64,000 nt of DNA from Campylobacter gastrosuis (GCF_030249845.1 NZ_JANURM010000001.1:1-64000); one strand, 5' to 3'. Numbered from the stretch's first letter, positions 45,016-53,721 are shown. The notes: generated from the letters alone by a model not told the origin. Program-made: numbers and translations.

Positions 45016-46359
45016 TTATAAAACCAAACAAAACTCCACCCAAAATTCACTGCCGACGTTAGGCTTGCTTTTTACGCCGATTTTTGCATTGTGAAGATTA
45101 GCGATATTTTTAGCAATAGCAAGCCCAAGACCGCTACCTGCGTTTAAATTTTTATTTCTTGAACTCTCGGCTTGGTAAAATTTATGCCAAATTAGCTCGG
45201 TATCTTTTTGCAAAATTCCAGCCCCATCATCTTTGACGCTTAGTAAAGCCCGTGTTTTAGAAGTGCTTAGATTTAGCTCAATCTTGCTCGTGCTAAATTT
45301 TAGCCCATTACTTAAAAAATTATCAACCAGCCTAATTATCATCAGCTCATCGCCTAAAATTTCTACATTATCAGCGATATTGTGGCTAAATTTTATCCCC
45401 TTAATACCAGCTAATTTTTCATAATCCGTGGCAATGTTTTTTAAAACTAAGCTAAGATTTATGCGTTTTAGGAGCAAATTTCTGCCTGATTCTAGCCGTG
45501 AAATCTCTAAAATTTGATCTATTAATGAGGCTATTTTTTTAGATTGCCTTATGATGATGTCTAGCGACTCCTTTGCTTCATCTAAATTTTGTGAATAATT
45601 TTTTGCGTAGTCACTCTCGGCGATGATAACAGATAGCGGTGTTCGTAGCTCGTGGGAGATGTCAGATGTGAGCTGTTTTTCGCTTTTGTAGGCACTTTCA
45701 AGAGAGTCTAGCATTAGGTTAAAAACACTTGCTAGTGTGTGTAGCTCATCTTTACCCTCTGGCAGTTTTATACGCTTTGAAAAGTCTTTGTTGTGTCCGA
45801 TATCAAGGGCGGTTTTTGACATTGTAGATACTGGCTTCATTGCGTTTTTTATGGTTTTATAGCCACCATAAAGTACAAATATAAACAAAACTGGCACAAA
45901 AATGCCAAGTGCTAGTAAAAACAGCCCGTCTTTTTTAAAAAAATTATCTATATTTATAACGCCTCTAATCCAAATACCGCTATCATTTGTAGCGATATCG
46001 TAGTAGTAAAAGCGGTTTTTATTGTTCTCATAAAGTCTAATTTCTGCGCTATCTTTTTTAAGTGAGGCGTCAAAATTTTTAGGCACCAAACCACCCACCA
46101 CACTACCATTTGCGCCGTATTTTATAAAAAATATCCCGTCATCATAAGGCTCGAATTCCCTCATATCATTAGCGATTTTTGTAACTGATTTTGCTAGTTT
46201 TTTCTGACCGGTGCTTTTAAAAATTTCATCTGCTATGAGTGCTGATATGATGATAAGTGCCGTTACTAAAACGATAATGAAAAATGAATACCAAAGCGTT
46301 ACACGCGCAGTAATTGGGATATTTTTAACCGTTTGTTTAATCCTTAATAACATAGCCAA
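45016..46359 (-). CDS. Sensor histidine kinase
   Basis: A 447-residue kinase with membrane segments at about 20-42 and 148-170 around a periplasmic domain of about 105 residues. A HAMP domain follows, then the H-box TSDISHELRTPLSVIIAES, N-box RLVDNFLSNGLKFS, G1 VKDDGAGI and G2 AGSGLGLAIAKNI. Start overlaps the response regulator gene by 23 bases, so it is the cognate kinase. Signal unknown. Confidence 0.92.
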   Translation of the reverse strand: MAMLLRIKQTVKNIPITARVTLWYSFFIIVLVTALIIISALIADEIFKSTGQKKLAKSVTKIANDMREFEPYDDGIFFIKYGANGSVVGGLVPKNFDASLKKDSAEIRLYENNKNRFYYYDIATNDSGIWIRGVINIDNFFKKDGLFLLALGIFVPVLFIFVLYGGYKTIKNAMKPVSTMSKTALDIGHNKDFSKRIKLPEGKDELHTLASVFNLMLDSLESAYKSEKQLTSDISHELRTPLSVIIAESDYAKNYSQNLDEAKESLDIIIRQSKKIASLIDQILEISRLESGRNLLLKRINLSLVLKNIATDYEKLAGIKGIKFSHNIADNVEILGDELMIIRLVDNFLSNGLKFSTSKIELNLSTSKTRALLSVKDDGAGILQKDTELIWHKFYQAESSRNKNLNAGSGLGLAIAKNIANLHNAKIGVKSKPNVGSEFWVEFCLVL

Positions 46360-46996
46360 GTCCTCTTTTAGTTTGGATTATTTCGTTTTTGCCAAGCTTT
46401 TTTCTTATGTTTTTTACAAGCACGTCAATGATATTTGAACTACCAGTGTAGTCAAAATCCCAAACGTGCTCTTTAATCTGATCTCTGCTTAAAATTCTGC
46501 CCTTATTTAGTGTCAAAAACTCTAAAATTTCATACTCTTTGGCGGTTAGTTCTATCTCTTGCTCATCTAGCTTTACGGATTTTTTTAGAAGGTTGATTTT
46601 TAGCCTATCTACTGAAATTTCATTATCGGCGTTGCCACTATTTCGCCTTATTAGCACTCTTATTCTTGCTAAAAGCTCTTTAAAATCAAATGGCTTTACT
46701 AAATAATCATCAGCTCCAGCGTCAAGTCCGCCCACAATATCGTCTATCTCGTCCTTTGCCGTTAGTATTAGCACAGCAGTATCAAGCTTTTTAGTGCGTA
46801 TTTTTTTTAAAAATGTAAGCCCGTCCATTACTGGCATCATAACATCAAGCACGATAAGGTCGTAGTGTGCTACGGCGATAAAGTCCATAGCCTCATCGCC
46901 GTTAAATGCACTATCTACGCTATATCCGCTCTTTTTAAGGTGTTTTACGATGACGTTATTTAGGTCTATCTCATCTTCTATGACTAAAATTTTCAT
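46337..46996 (-). CDS. OmpR-family response regulator
   Basis: A 219-residue regulator: receiver domain with acidic E7-D8-E9, phospho-acceptor D51 in LIVLDVMMPVMDG, and K-loop DYLVKPFDFKEL. The C-terminal winged helix (about 125-219) includes TAKEYEILEFLTLNKGRILSRDQI. It is encoded between the PepSY gene and the kinase gene. Confidence 0.93.
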   Translation of the reverse strand: MKILVIEDEIDLNNVIVKHLKKSGYSVDSAFNGDEAMDFIAVAHYDLIVLDVMMPVMDGLTFLKKIRTKKLDTAVLILTAKDEIDDIVGGLDAGADDYLVKPFDFKELLARIRVLIRRNSGNADNEISVDRLKINLLKKSVKLDEQEIELTAKEYEILEFLTLNKGRILSRDQIKEHVWDFDYTGSSNIIDVLVKNIRKKLGKNEIIQTKRGLGYVIKD

Positions 46997-47049
46997 CTTT
47001 GCCTTTCTAAAATTTGCGTGTTATTTTATCAAATTTTAGCTTTTTGATT

Positions 47050-47532
47050 TTATTTTGTGCGGTTGCTAATTATCTCGCCTGTTTGTGCGTTTATGATCAC
47101 CTTTCTTTCGCTTTTATCACGTTTTAGCTCTATTTTGTAAATCCAAGTGCCGTTTTTATTATCAAGATCTGCCTCATCAAGACTCCAGCCAGCTTCAAGC
47201 GCTAGTGCTTTACTAGCCGCCTCATCAATGCTAAGTGAGAATTTTGAAAAATCTATCGCCTCGCTTGGCAGGAGCTTTTTATTTTTGCTCTTTTGCTCTA
47301 CGATTTGAGAATTTGTCGCATCAATTTTTATCTTTTGCTTTATGTCATCTTTAAAAGACTCAACCTTATAAAATGTCGTGCCGTTTTTTACATCTATTGA
47401 GATGTCTTTGACGCTTGAACCCGGTAGGTTTTTCTGCGCTATTTTTAGGGCTTCATCGTATGTGATAGCCGCCTGCAAGCCTGTCGTGCCTAAAACTGCT
47501 GCTAAAACAGCAAAGCTTAGTAGTTTGTTCAT
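47050..47532 (-). CDS. PepSY domain periplasmic protein
   Basis: A 160-residue protein with a signal peptide (cleavage near GLQAAITYDE) and two PepSY repeats: TYDEALKIAQKNLPGSSVKDI and SIDEAASKALALEAGWSLDEAD, each ending in a KVE or KIEL strand. Such proteins often accompany two-component systems and may inhibit or sense at the envelope. It is the first gene of the three-gene unit. Confidence 0.9.
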   Translation of the reverse strand: MNKLLSFAVLAAVLGTTGLQAAITYDEALKIAQKNLPGSSVKDISIDVKNGTTFYKVESFKDDIKQKIKIDATNSQIVEQKSKNKKLLPSEAIDFSKFSLSIDEAASKALALEAGWSLDEADLDNKNGTWIYKIELKRDKSERKVIINAQTGEIISNRTK

Positions 47533-47564
47533 TTTTAATCCTTTGTTTTAAGTTGGATGAGCGA

Positions 47565-47570
47565 ATTATA
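47565..47570 (-). promoter_or_regulatory. -10 element of the PepSY/two-component operon
   Basis: TATAAT on the minus strand 32 bases before ATG 47532; an AAAGGA ribosome site lies between. Confidence 0.55.
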
Positions 47571-47605
47571 AAACCACAAAATGAAGCTAGAATGAATAAA
47601 TTTGG

Positions 47606-47640
47606 ATTTATTTTATTTTTTTGTGATTTTGGCTAAAATT
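47606..47640 (+). promoter_or_regulatory. Promoter copy B of the duplicated promoter
   Basis: Matches 40555-40589 at 33 of 35 positions. Its TAAAAT (47634-47639) ends 6 bases before ATG 47646, so this copy may yield a leaderless mRNA. Confidence 0.6.
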
Positions 47641-47645
47641 GCCCT

Positions 47646-48662
47646 ATGAAAAAAATCACCTTCTTACGCGCTAATCCAAAAGCCCTTGGCGGGGCTGAAA
47701 TTTATCTATCAAGGCTAGTTAATACCCTTAAAAACGAGGGCATTGAGTGCGAGATAAAAAGCCTAAAAATGCCAAAATTTATAAGCTCGTGGATAAAAGC
47801 ACTCATCTATAATGCCTACGCAAAAATCACTAAAAAAGATAGCTTTTACTTCTCGCTTGAACGCATAAGTAGCGCCGATATTTACAGGGCTGGGGACGGG
47901 GTGCATAGGGTTTATATGAGCGAGAAAAAGAGCCGTCTAAACCCGCTAAATGCGGTCTATTGCTACCTTGAAAAGCGGTGCTTTAAAAACGCAAAAATGA
48001 TAATTGCAAACTCAAATTTCGTAAAAAATCAAATCATAAACACATATAAAATTCCAAGTCAAAAGATAAAAGTCATCTATAACGGCGTAAAAATCCCAGA
48101 TAATTTTGATAAAAATGAGAGCAAAAGGGCAGTTTGTGATGAAAATTTACCGCTTATTTTGTTTGTTGGTAGCGGATTTGAGCGAAAGGGCGTGGCAGAG
48201 TTTTTAGAGCTAATCTCACTCATTAAAGCCCCATTTAACGCCATAATCATCGGCAAAGACAAAAATGCAAAAAGCTACGAAGCAAAAGCAAATGAGCTAA
48301 ATTTAAGCGCAAAAGTGCAGTTTTTAGGCGCAAAAAATGGTGTTAGCGACTATTACAAGGCGGCTGATATTTTTATTCTGCCAACTCGCTACGAGCCGTT
48401 TTCAAATGTCGTTTTAGAAGCACTTAGCTTTAAAAACGTGGTATTTACGACCGCACAAAATGGTGCGAGTGAGATTTTAGGTAGAGAGTTTGTGATGAAA
48501 AATCCAAGCGATAAGAGCATTTTAAACACGCTTGAAATTTTGCTTACAAACCCTGAAATTTTAAAAGCCCAGCAAGAAAAATCCTACCAAATCGCAACTA
48601 ATTTTAGCATAGAAAAAAATGCAAAAGAGAGCTTAGAGCTTGTTAAAAGTGTTTTAAGATGA
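47646..48662 (+). CDS. Glycosyltransferase family 4, LOS core
   Basis: A 338-residue GT-B transferase. FLRANPKALGGAEIYLSRLVNTL is the N-terminal acceptor-side motif; LILFVGSGFERKGVAEFLELI and ILPTRYEPFSNVVLEALSF (EX7E) form the donor domain, as in WaaG-like glucosyltransferases. It overlaps waaF by 4 bases. No ribosome site is evident before ATG 47646. Confidence 0.9.
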   Translation: MKKITFLRANPKALGGAEIYLSRLVNTLKNEGIECEIKSLKMPKFISSWIKALIYNAYAKITKKDSFYFSLERISSADIYRAGDGVHRVYMSEKKSRLNPLNAVYCYLEKRCFKNAKMIIANSNFVKNQIINTYKIPSQKIKVIYNGVKIPDNFDKNESKRAVCDENLPLILFVGSGFERKGVAEFLELISLIKAPFNAIIIGKDKNAKSYEAKANELNLSAKVQFLGAKNGVSDYYKAADIFILPTRYEPFSNVVLEALSFKNVVFTTAQNGASEILGREFVMKNPSDKSILNTLEILLTNPEILKAQQEKSYQIATNFSIEKNAKESLELVKSVLR

Positions 48663-49582
48663 GAATTTTTATAGAGCTGCCTACTTGGCTTGGGGACTGC
48701 GTTATGGCGACCCCAGCGATTGAGAGTATCGCGCAAAAATACAAGAACGCTAGGTTTGTTTTTTTTGGCTCGTTTGTAAGCACACAGCTTCTTAAAACGC
48801 ACGAGAATTGCGAATTTGTCGTCGTTGATGAGAGTAAAAAGGCAAAATTTCGCCTATTTTATCTATATAAAATGGCAAAAAATTTGGGGCAGTTTGACCT
48901 TGCTATTAGCTTTCGTAGCTCAATTTATAGCAAAATTTTAATTAATTTGCTTAGCAAAAACAGCTTTAAATTTCAAAAAACACAAGAGCAAAAACATCAG
49001 GTGCTAAAATATCTTGATTTTATAAAATTGGCTTTAAAGCTTGATAAGGTGTGCGATGATTTAAAGCTAAATTTCACGCCAAAACCGCTAAAAAACGCTA
49101 TCGGATTAAACCCGGGCGCAACTTATGGGGCTGCAAAAAGGTGGTATCCAGAGTATTTTGCCAGTGTTGCAATGTCGCTTAGTGAGCGTGAATTTTTTAT
49201 CTTTGGCGGTCAAAACGAGAGTGAAATTTGCACTAAAATCGCAGAAATTTTAAGCCAAAATGGGATTAAATTTACAAATCTTTGCGGACAAACTAGCATT
49301 AAAGAACTTTGCGAATATATCGGTGGTCTTGGGCTTTTTATCACAAATGATAGCGGTCCTATGCACATAGCAGCAGCCTTTAAAGTGCCTACAATAGCGC
49401 TCTTTGGTCCAACAAAATGGAGCGAGACCAGCCCTTGGGGTAATCCAAGAGCTAGGATTTTACGCTTAAATTTAGCCTGTATGCCTTGTATGAAGCGTGT
49501 TTGCCCCCTAAAAACGCACGAATGTATGAAAAATCTAACGCCAAAAATGGTGCTAGACGCAATAAAAAAGTGCGGATTTTAA
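48659..49582 (+). CDS. waaF: ADP-heptose:LPS heptosyltransferase II
   Basis: A 307-residue GT9 enzyme adding the second heptose of the LOS inner core. IELPTWLGDCVMATPAIESIAQKY is the WaaF-type N-terminus; NPGATYGAAKRWYPEYFA and FITNDSGPMHIAAAFKVPTIALFGPT are donor-binding motifs. CMPCMKRVCPLKTHECM near the end is also typical for WaaF. In Campylobacter waaF commonly marks one end of the LOS locus. Confidence 0.93.
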   Translation: MRIFIELPTWLGDCVMATPAIESIAQKYKNARFVFFGSFVSTQLLKTHENCEFVVVDESKKAKFRLFYLYKMAKNLGQFDLAISFRSSIYSKILINLLSKNSFKFQKTQEQKHQVLKYLDFIKLALKLDKVCDDLKLNFTPKPLKNAIGLNPGATYGAAKRWYPEYFASVAMSLSEREFFIFGGQNESEICTKIAEILSQNGIKFTNLCGQTSIKELCEYIGGLGLFITNDSGPMHIAAAFKVPTIALFGPTKWSETSPWGNPRARILRLNLACMPCMKRVCPLKTHECMKNLTPKMVLDAIKKCGF

Positions 49583-50016
49583 CGTAAATTTTTACAAATT
49601 TCTAGCGTGTTTTTTGCGTCATTTTCAGGCTCGGCAACCTTGTGGCTGTGGGCTAAAACGCCGTTTTTAAAAATCAAAGTCTGGCGAAAGTAAAACTCCT
49701 TGCCATCATCTGTTTTAAATGTTTTTAAACCAAGCTCATCTTTAAGTCTGAATTTTTCATCGCTAAAAAACTCAAAAGTGGCGTTTGTATCGGCTTTAAA
49801 CTGCTCTTGCTCGGCTAACTTTTGTGAGCTTAAAGCGATGATTTTAAAGCCAAGTTTGTTAAACTCAGCTTGTAAATTTTCATAACCCTTAGTCTGTGCC
49901 GAACATCCAGTAAGCCCAGCCTTGTCCTTTAAAATTTGCGGTAAAAACTCGCCACTTTTACCCATTTTTGGATAGACAAATACCACAAAATCGCCCTGTT
50001 TTAAAATTTCTCTCAT
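49579..50016 (-). CDS. Peroxiredoxin-like (AhpC/TSA redoxin) protein
   Basis: A 145-residue thioredoxin-fold protein. LTGCSAQTKGYENLQ contains the likely peroxidatic Cys38 in a GCS variant of the usual peroxiredoxin P-x3-T-x2-C region. FRQTLIFKNGVLAHS resembles the C-terminal strands of Bcp-type enzymes. The N-terminal part is short compared with typical Prx (about 150-200). It overlaps modB by 4 bases and converges on waaF. Confidence 0.75.
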   Translation of the reverse strand: MREILKQGDFVVFVYPKMGKSGEFLPQILKDKAGLTGCSAQTKGYENLQAEFNKLGFKIIALSSQKLAEQEQFKADTNATFEFFSDEKFRLKDELGLKTFKTDDGKEFYFRQTLIFKNGVLAHSHKVAEPENDAKNTLEICKNLR

Positions 50017-50669
50017 CTTTTATCCTTTAAAAAATATAGCAAAGATAGCACACTAAAACTAAAAAGTAGCATAATGCCAGAGTAAATTTGTGCTTTTTCG
50101 TAATCAAGCATCTCAACCGCTTCAAAAATGGCAATACTAGCTACTCTGGTTTGCTCGCCAACGCTACCGCCAATCATCAAAACTACACCAAACTCACCCA
50201 TAGTATGAGCAAAACTAATCACAACAGCACTCATCAGGCTTGGCTTAATATTTGGCAGGGCTACAAAAAATAGGGTTGAAATTCTACCTTTACCTAGCGA
50301 ATAACTGGCTTCAAAAAGGCTAGGGCGAAGGCTCTCAAAGCCCGATTTTAACGGAGCAAACATAAATGGCAGTGAGTAAATACAACTTGCTATGACAAGT
50401 CCAGTGAAGTTAAAAACCAAGCGAATATCAAAGGTGCTTTCTATAAATTTACCAAATGCCGAGTAGGGCGATAAAAACAGCAACAAATAAAAGCCCAAAA
50501 CGCTTGGAGGCAAGACAAGTGGCAGTGAGATTATGGCTTCAAGGACGCTTTTAAATCTAAAATTGCAACGAGCCATAAAATAAGCAAGTGGCAACGTGAT
50601 AAAAAATAGCAAAATGGTCGTAACTAGCGAGAGTTTTAGCGAGAGATAAAATGGGGTTAAATCAAGCAT
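50013..50669 (-). CDS. modB: Molybdate ABC transporter permease
   Basis: A 218-residue inner-membrane permease with five or six segments. The ATPase-contact loop appears as EASYSLGKGRISTLFFVALPNIKPS, and the family stretch AHTMGEFGVVLMIGGS is clear. I start at ATG 50669, 6 bases after AAGG, not TTG 50675. It is 7 kb from modE-modA-TOBE-modC and on the opposite strand, whereas C. jejuni keeps modB between the TOBE gene and modC. Confidence 0.9.
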   Translation of the reverse strand: MLDLTPFYLSLKLSLVTTILLFFITLPLAYFMARCNFRFKSVLEAIISLPLVLPPSVLGFYLLLFLSPYSAFGKFIESTFDIRLVFNFTGLVIASCIYSLPFMFAPLKSGFESLRPSLFEASYSLGKGRISTLFFVALPNIKPSLMSAVVISFAHTMGEFGVVLMIGGSVGEQTRVASIAIFEAVEMLDYEKAQIYSGIMLLFSFSVLSLLYFLKDKR

Positions 50670-50752
50670 TTGCAACCTTAAATTATTTTTTGATATTTTA
50701 TAACAAGCTTGATAAAAGGTGCTTTAAACGAGATAAATATAAAAAGATAATT

Positions 50753-50850
50753 TGGCGAGAGAGTGAGAGAATCGAACTCCCCACAAAGCGGTCAACCGCC
50801 CCGTCATCGGATTTGAAGTCCGCGAGTGCCACCAGATCACCTTACTCTCC
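50753..50850 (-). tRNA. selC: Selenocysteine tRNA (anticodon UCA)
   Basis: The minus strand reads from GGAGAGTAAGG at 50850 to a CCA at 50755-50753. The anticodon arm is CGGA-CTTCAAA-TCCG, giving UCA. The variable arm is long with GCGG-TTGA-CCGC. The T arm is GGGAG-TTCGATT-CTCTC and the 3' end GCCA. Length (about 98), long variable arm and UCA fit tRNA-Sec. Exact 5' end may differ by one base. It can decode the UGA in fdhA. Confidence 0.93.
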
Positions 50851-50935
50851 AAAAGTTTGACATTATAACCTTTTTATCTGAATTTTAGTTCAAAGCGGTT
50901 AAAATTTTAAAAATTTTAGAAAAAAAGAAGCCGTT

Positions 50936-51502
50936 TTGAGATTTGTTTTGCTAGTTTTTTTGCTGTTTTTTACTGGTTGCGTGGCTCGTTTAACGCCGAT
51001 TTCAAACGCAATAAATATCTATGATGCATACTCAATTTCAAGGGATCAGCGTGGAATTTACTCAATCACAAAAGATAAGATAATCCAAACTAAAATCCAG
51101 TCAAAAATTCTATTTGATAAGGATTTAAGCTTTATGGACATTGAGATTGAGAGCTTTTATGGCGATGTCTATTTAATCGGACTTGTTAAAGATAATGAGA
51201 TGATAAAAAAGATAGTTCAGATCGCAAAAACGACTGACGGCGTTAAGAAAATTTACACATATTTAAAGATAAAAAAAGATGAGTATCCTTGCAACGGCTT
51301 TAATATCCTAGCAAATTTAAAGCGTGAGCTATTTAGCGATAGCAGTGTAGAAGGCACAAATGTGCGTGTGAGCGTGGTCGGCTGTGATGTGGTATTTAGC
51401 GGTGTGATAGCTGACGCTAAGCAAGAAGAGCACGCCATTTGGTATGCTAGACACACGCAGGGCGTGGCTGATGTTTATTCGTTTTTAAAAATTTTAGATT
51501 AA
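50936..51502 (+). CDS. BON-domain lipoprotein
   Basis: A 188-residue protein with lipobox FFTGC (Cys15). Two BON-type repeats follow: TKIQSKILFDKDLSFMDIEIESFYGDVYLIGLV and FSDSSVEGTNVRVSVVGCDVVFSGVI, each partly visible. BON proteins such as DolP and OsmY act in outer-membrane maintenance. The start is TTG 50936 behind AGAAG; no ATG gives the signal peptide. Confidence 0.85.
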   Translation: MRFVLLVFLLFFTGCVARLTPISNAINIYDAYSISRDQRGIYSITKDKIIQTKIQSKILFDKDLSFMDIEIESFYGDVYLIGLVKDNEMIKKIVQIAKTTDGVKKIYTYLKIKKDEYPCNGFNILANLKRELFSDSSVEGTNVRVSVVGCDVVFSGVIADAKQEEHAIWYARHTQGVADVYSFLKILD

Positions 51503-51599
51503 TTTTAAAAATTTATTTTACTTGATAGCGAGTGCAAAAATAGGCTTTGACGTGCTTAATTTAACCAAATATGTTTTTAAAGCTGATAAAAATCTGTTT

Positions 51600-52790
51600 T
51601 TAGCCCCAAATTTTGCCACTTTTACCCATATTGATTAGCCTAAGTCCGATTTTATAAGTCTTTGTATCTTTTATTTTTAATGCCTCTTTGTAGTCTGGAT
51701 ACTCATTAAGCTTTGGATGATTTTTTGCTGGTTTTTCATTCTTGTGTAGAGCAGTTATGTAGCTTAATATAAATGGCATTTTGATGACGCCAAATGGACT
51801 TTTTTGGCAGTTTTGTATGGCAAAACCGAGTTTATATGAGAGATGATTTTTTATCCTATCTTTTGCCGTGCCAAATTCTAGATTAAATTTTAGCTTTTTA
51901 ATCTCGTTTTTTAGGGCTAAATTTTCATCTTTTAAGGCTAGATTCTCACTTTCTAGTTTGGTTATTTTTAGCTGTTCTGGCGTTGGGGCTGGTTTTGTTA
52001 TTGGCGTTAAAATTTGCTGTTTGCTTCTATTTATTAGCTCACTAAAATCCATTTTTTGTGCCTTAAATGGCGTGATTTGTTTGTTTGAGATTTTCTTTTC
52101 TAACTCGTCAAGGTAAAAATTTATATTTTTTTCAAGACTAATGCCATTAAAATCCGCAAAATGATACTCCCACCATTTTAACGCTAAAAGTCTTTTTATC
52201 GTGCTTTCATCAAATCTATACTTTAAAATTCTTGCTGGACTTCCACCAACGACGGCGTATGGTGGGACATCTTTTGTAACGATAGCGTTTTGTGCTACGA
52301 CGCATCCAGTGTGAAGCGTGATACCAGGCTTAATAAGGGCATTTGTGCAAATATAAACGTCGTTTTCAAGGATGGTCGGTGTTGGTGGTGGGACTAGCTT
52401 GTTATGTGGGATAAATTCAAAACTTTTGCCGATTTTATTGATAGCACCATCTTTAAAAATGTAGAAATTTGGGTCATACGTAAAGCTTGATGTGCTGATT
52501 GTTTGAAGCGGATGTTTGGTAGCTATTAGGCTAAATCCGTTGGCAATAGAACAATATCTGCCAATTTTAATCTCAATGCTTGGGATGATAGCATTTGAGT
52601 AGCTAAAACTACCCATAGCACAGATATTTGTGCCTTTATTTATGGTTGAAAACTCCTCCATAAAACCATTTTGTGGGACGTTTATAATCTCATCATCTTT
52701 AAATCTTGAAATTTTGCCATTGGGATAGGTTAGTAAAACATTAAAATTTTCTAAATATTCTCTAACAAATTTATTTACTTTTATCTGCAT
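51600..52790 (-). CDS. CatB-like hexapeptide acetyltransferase with coiled-coil C-terminal extension
   Basis: A 396-residue protein. Residues about 40-230 form a left-handed beta-helix acetyltransferase of the xenobiotic (CatB/Vat) type: SIEIKIGRYCSIANGFSLI, NDVYICTNALIKPGI, DVPPYAVVGGSPARILKYRF, and KWWEYHF. Residues about 265-300 are a coiled coil with regular leucine/glutamate spacing. The tail has KNHLSYKLGFAIQ, a motif I associate with Campylobacter surface-glycan proteins. A T15 run lies about 30 bases upstream. A role in sugar O-acetylation seems likelier than drug resistance. Confidence 0.8.
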   Translation of the reverse strand: MQIKVNKFVREYLENFNVLLTYPNGKISRFKDDEIINVPQNGFMEEFSTINKGTNICAMGSFSYSNAIIPSIEIKIGRYCSIANGFSLIATKHPLQTISTSSFTYDPNFYIFKDGAINKIGKSFEFIPHNKLVPPPTPTILENDVYICTNALIKPGITLHTGCVVAQNAIVTKDVPPYAVVGGSPARILKYRFDESTIKRLLALKWWEYHFADFNGISLEKNINFYLDELEKKISNKQITPFKAQKMDFSELINRSKQQILTPITKPAPTPEQLKITKLESENLALKDENLALKNEIKKLKFNLEFGTAKDRIKNHLSYKLGFAIQNCQKSPFGVIKMPFILSYITALHKNEKPAKNHPKLNEYPDYKEALKIKDTKTYKIGLRLINMGKSGKIWG

Positions 52791-52818
52791 TTATCGCTCC
52801 AAAAAAGGCGATAATATC

Positions 52819-52833
52819 AAAAAAAAAAAAAAA
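52819..52833 (-). repeat. Poly-A/T tract (A15) just upstream of the acetyltransferase promoter
   Basis: Fifteen As on the plus strand (T15 in the transcribed direction), directly before GATATTAT, the likely -10 of the acetyltransferase gene. No other uninterrupted A or T run of this length was noticed in the window. Confidence 0.85.
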
Positions 52834-52929
52834 TGAAATTAGAAAGAAAAATTAGTTTTAAAATTTATATTTAATTTAAATTTATTGCTTTGTTGGTAGC
52901 CATATCAAGCCGCTAACAAAGCAAAATTT

Positions 52930-53721
52930 TTATTTTATAGCCGAAGTTATCGTGCCTTTGTAGGTTTTTTCAATATAATCTTTTACGCTTTTTGACCCAA
53001 AAAATTTAGCGATTTTTTGATAGGTTTCACTCTTTTCATCCTCGCCTCTAACCGCTAAAATCATCACCGCTAATGGCTCATCGTCGCTTTCAAAAAATAG
53101 CCCAGTTTTTGCTACATCAAGCCCAGCACTATACACGTAATTCATCGTAATCACCGCTATATCAGCATCACTTAGTGAGCGTGGAAGCTGCGCGGCTTCT
53201 AGCTCTAAGAACTGCAAATTTTTTGGATTATTTTCAATATCACTTAGTGTTGCTTTAAAGCCAAGCCCTGCTTTTAGCGTGATTAGACCTGCTTTTTGTA
53301 GTAGCACCAAAGCCCTGCCTTCGTTTGTCGGGTCGTTTGGAATGGCTACGACGGCGTTTTGTGGCAAGTTATTAAGTGAGCTAAATTTATCGCTGTAAAT
53401 TCCCATTCTCATTAGGATTGTGCGGCCGATATTTTTTAAATTTGTCTTACGCTGTGCGTTAAAGTTATTTAAAAACGGCTCATGCTGGTAGCTTACCATA
53501 TCAAGTTCGCCGTCAGCTAGGCTCTGATTTGGCGTGATATAGTCGCTAAACTCAACGACTTTAATGTCAATGCCGTGATTTTTAGCCTCTCTTGCTACGG
53601 CTTCTACTACGTCAGCGTGAGGCCCAGCTGTGGCACCTATTTTTATCGTTTGTGTTTTATTCTCGCTAGAACAGCCCAAAATCATAGCCAAAAAAGCCAC
53701 TAAAAATGCAAATTTTTTCAT
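52930..53721 (-). CDS. metQ: MetQ/NlpA-family methionine-binding lipoprotein
   Basis: A 263-residue substrate-binding lipoprotein with lipobox MILGC (Cys17). Family motifs include IKIGATAGPHADVVEAV, LADGELDMVSYQHEPFLNNF, and VVAIPNDPTNEGRALVLLQKAGLI. It should bind methionine for a MetNI transporter, but metN and metI are not beside it. It overlaps the RND gene by 4 bases and so is transcribed behind the mla genes. Confidence 0.9.
   Translation of the reverse strand: MKKFAFLVAFLAMILGCSSENKTQTIKIGATAGPHADVVEAVAREAKNHGIDIKVVEFSDYITPNQSLADGELDMVSYQHEPFLNNFNAQRKTNLKNIGRTILMRMGIYSDKFSSLNNLPQNAVVAIPNDPTNEGRALVLLQKAGLITLKAGLGFKATLSDIENNPKNLQFLELEAAQLPRSLSDADIAVITMNYVYSAGLDVAKTGLFFESDDEPLAVMILAVRGEDEKSETYQKIAKFFGSKSVKDYIEKTYKGTITSAIK

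Noticed and set aside
45016..46996. Second copy of the ArsRS/CprRS system
   Set aside because: H-box and receiver sequences differ clearly (SHELRTPLSV against MHELKTPIGKGR); it is an independent two-component pair.
51600..52790. Acquired chloramphenicol resistance gene
   Set aside because: The CatB-like domain is embedded in a longer glycan-type protein, with no mobile element near it; hexapeptide acetyltransferases of this group also modify surface sugars.
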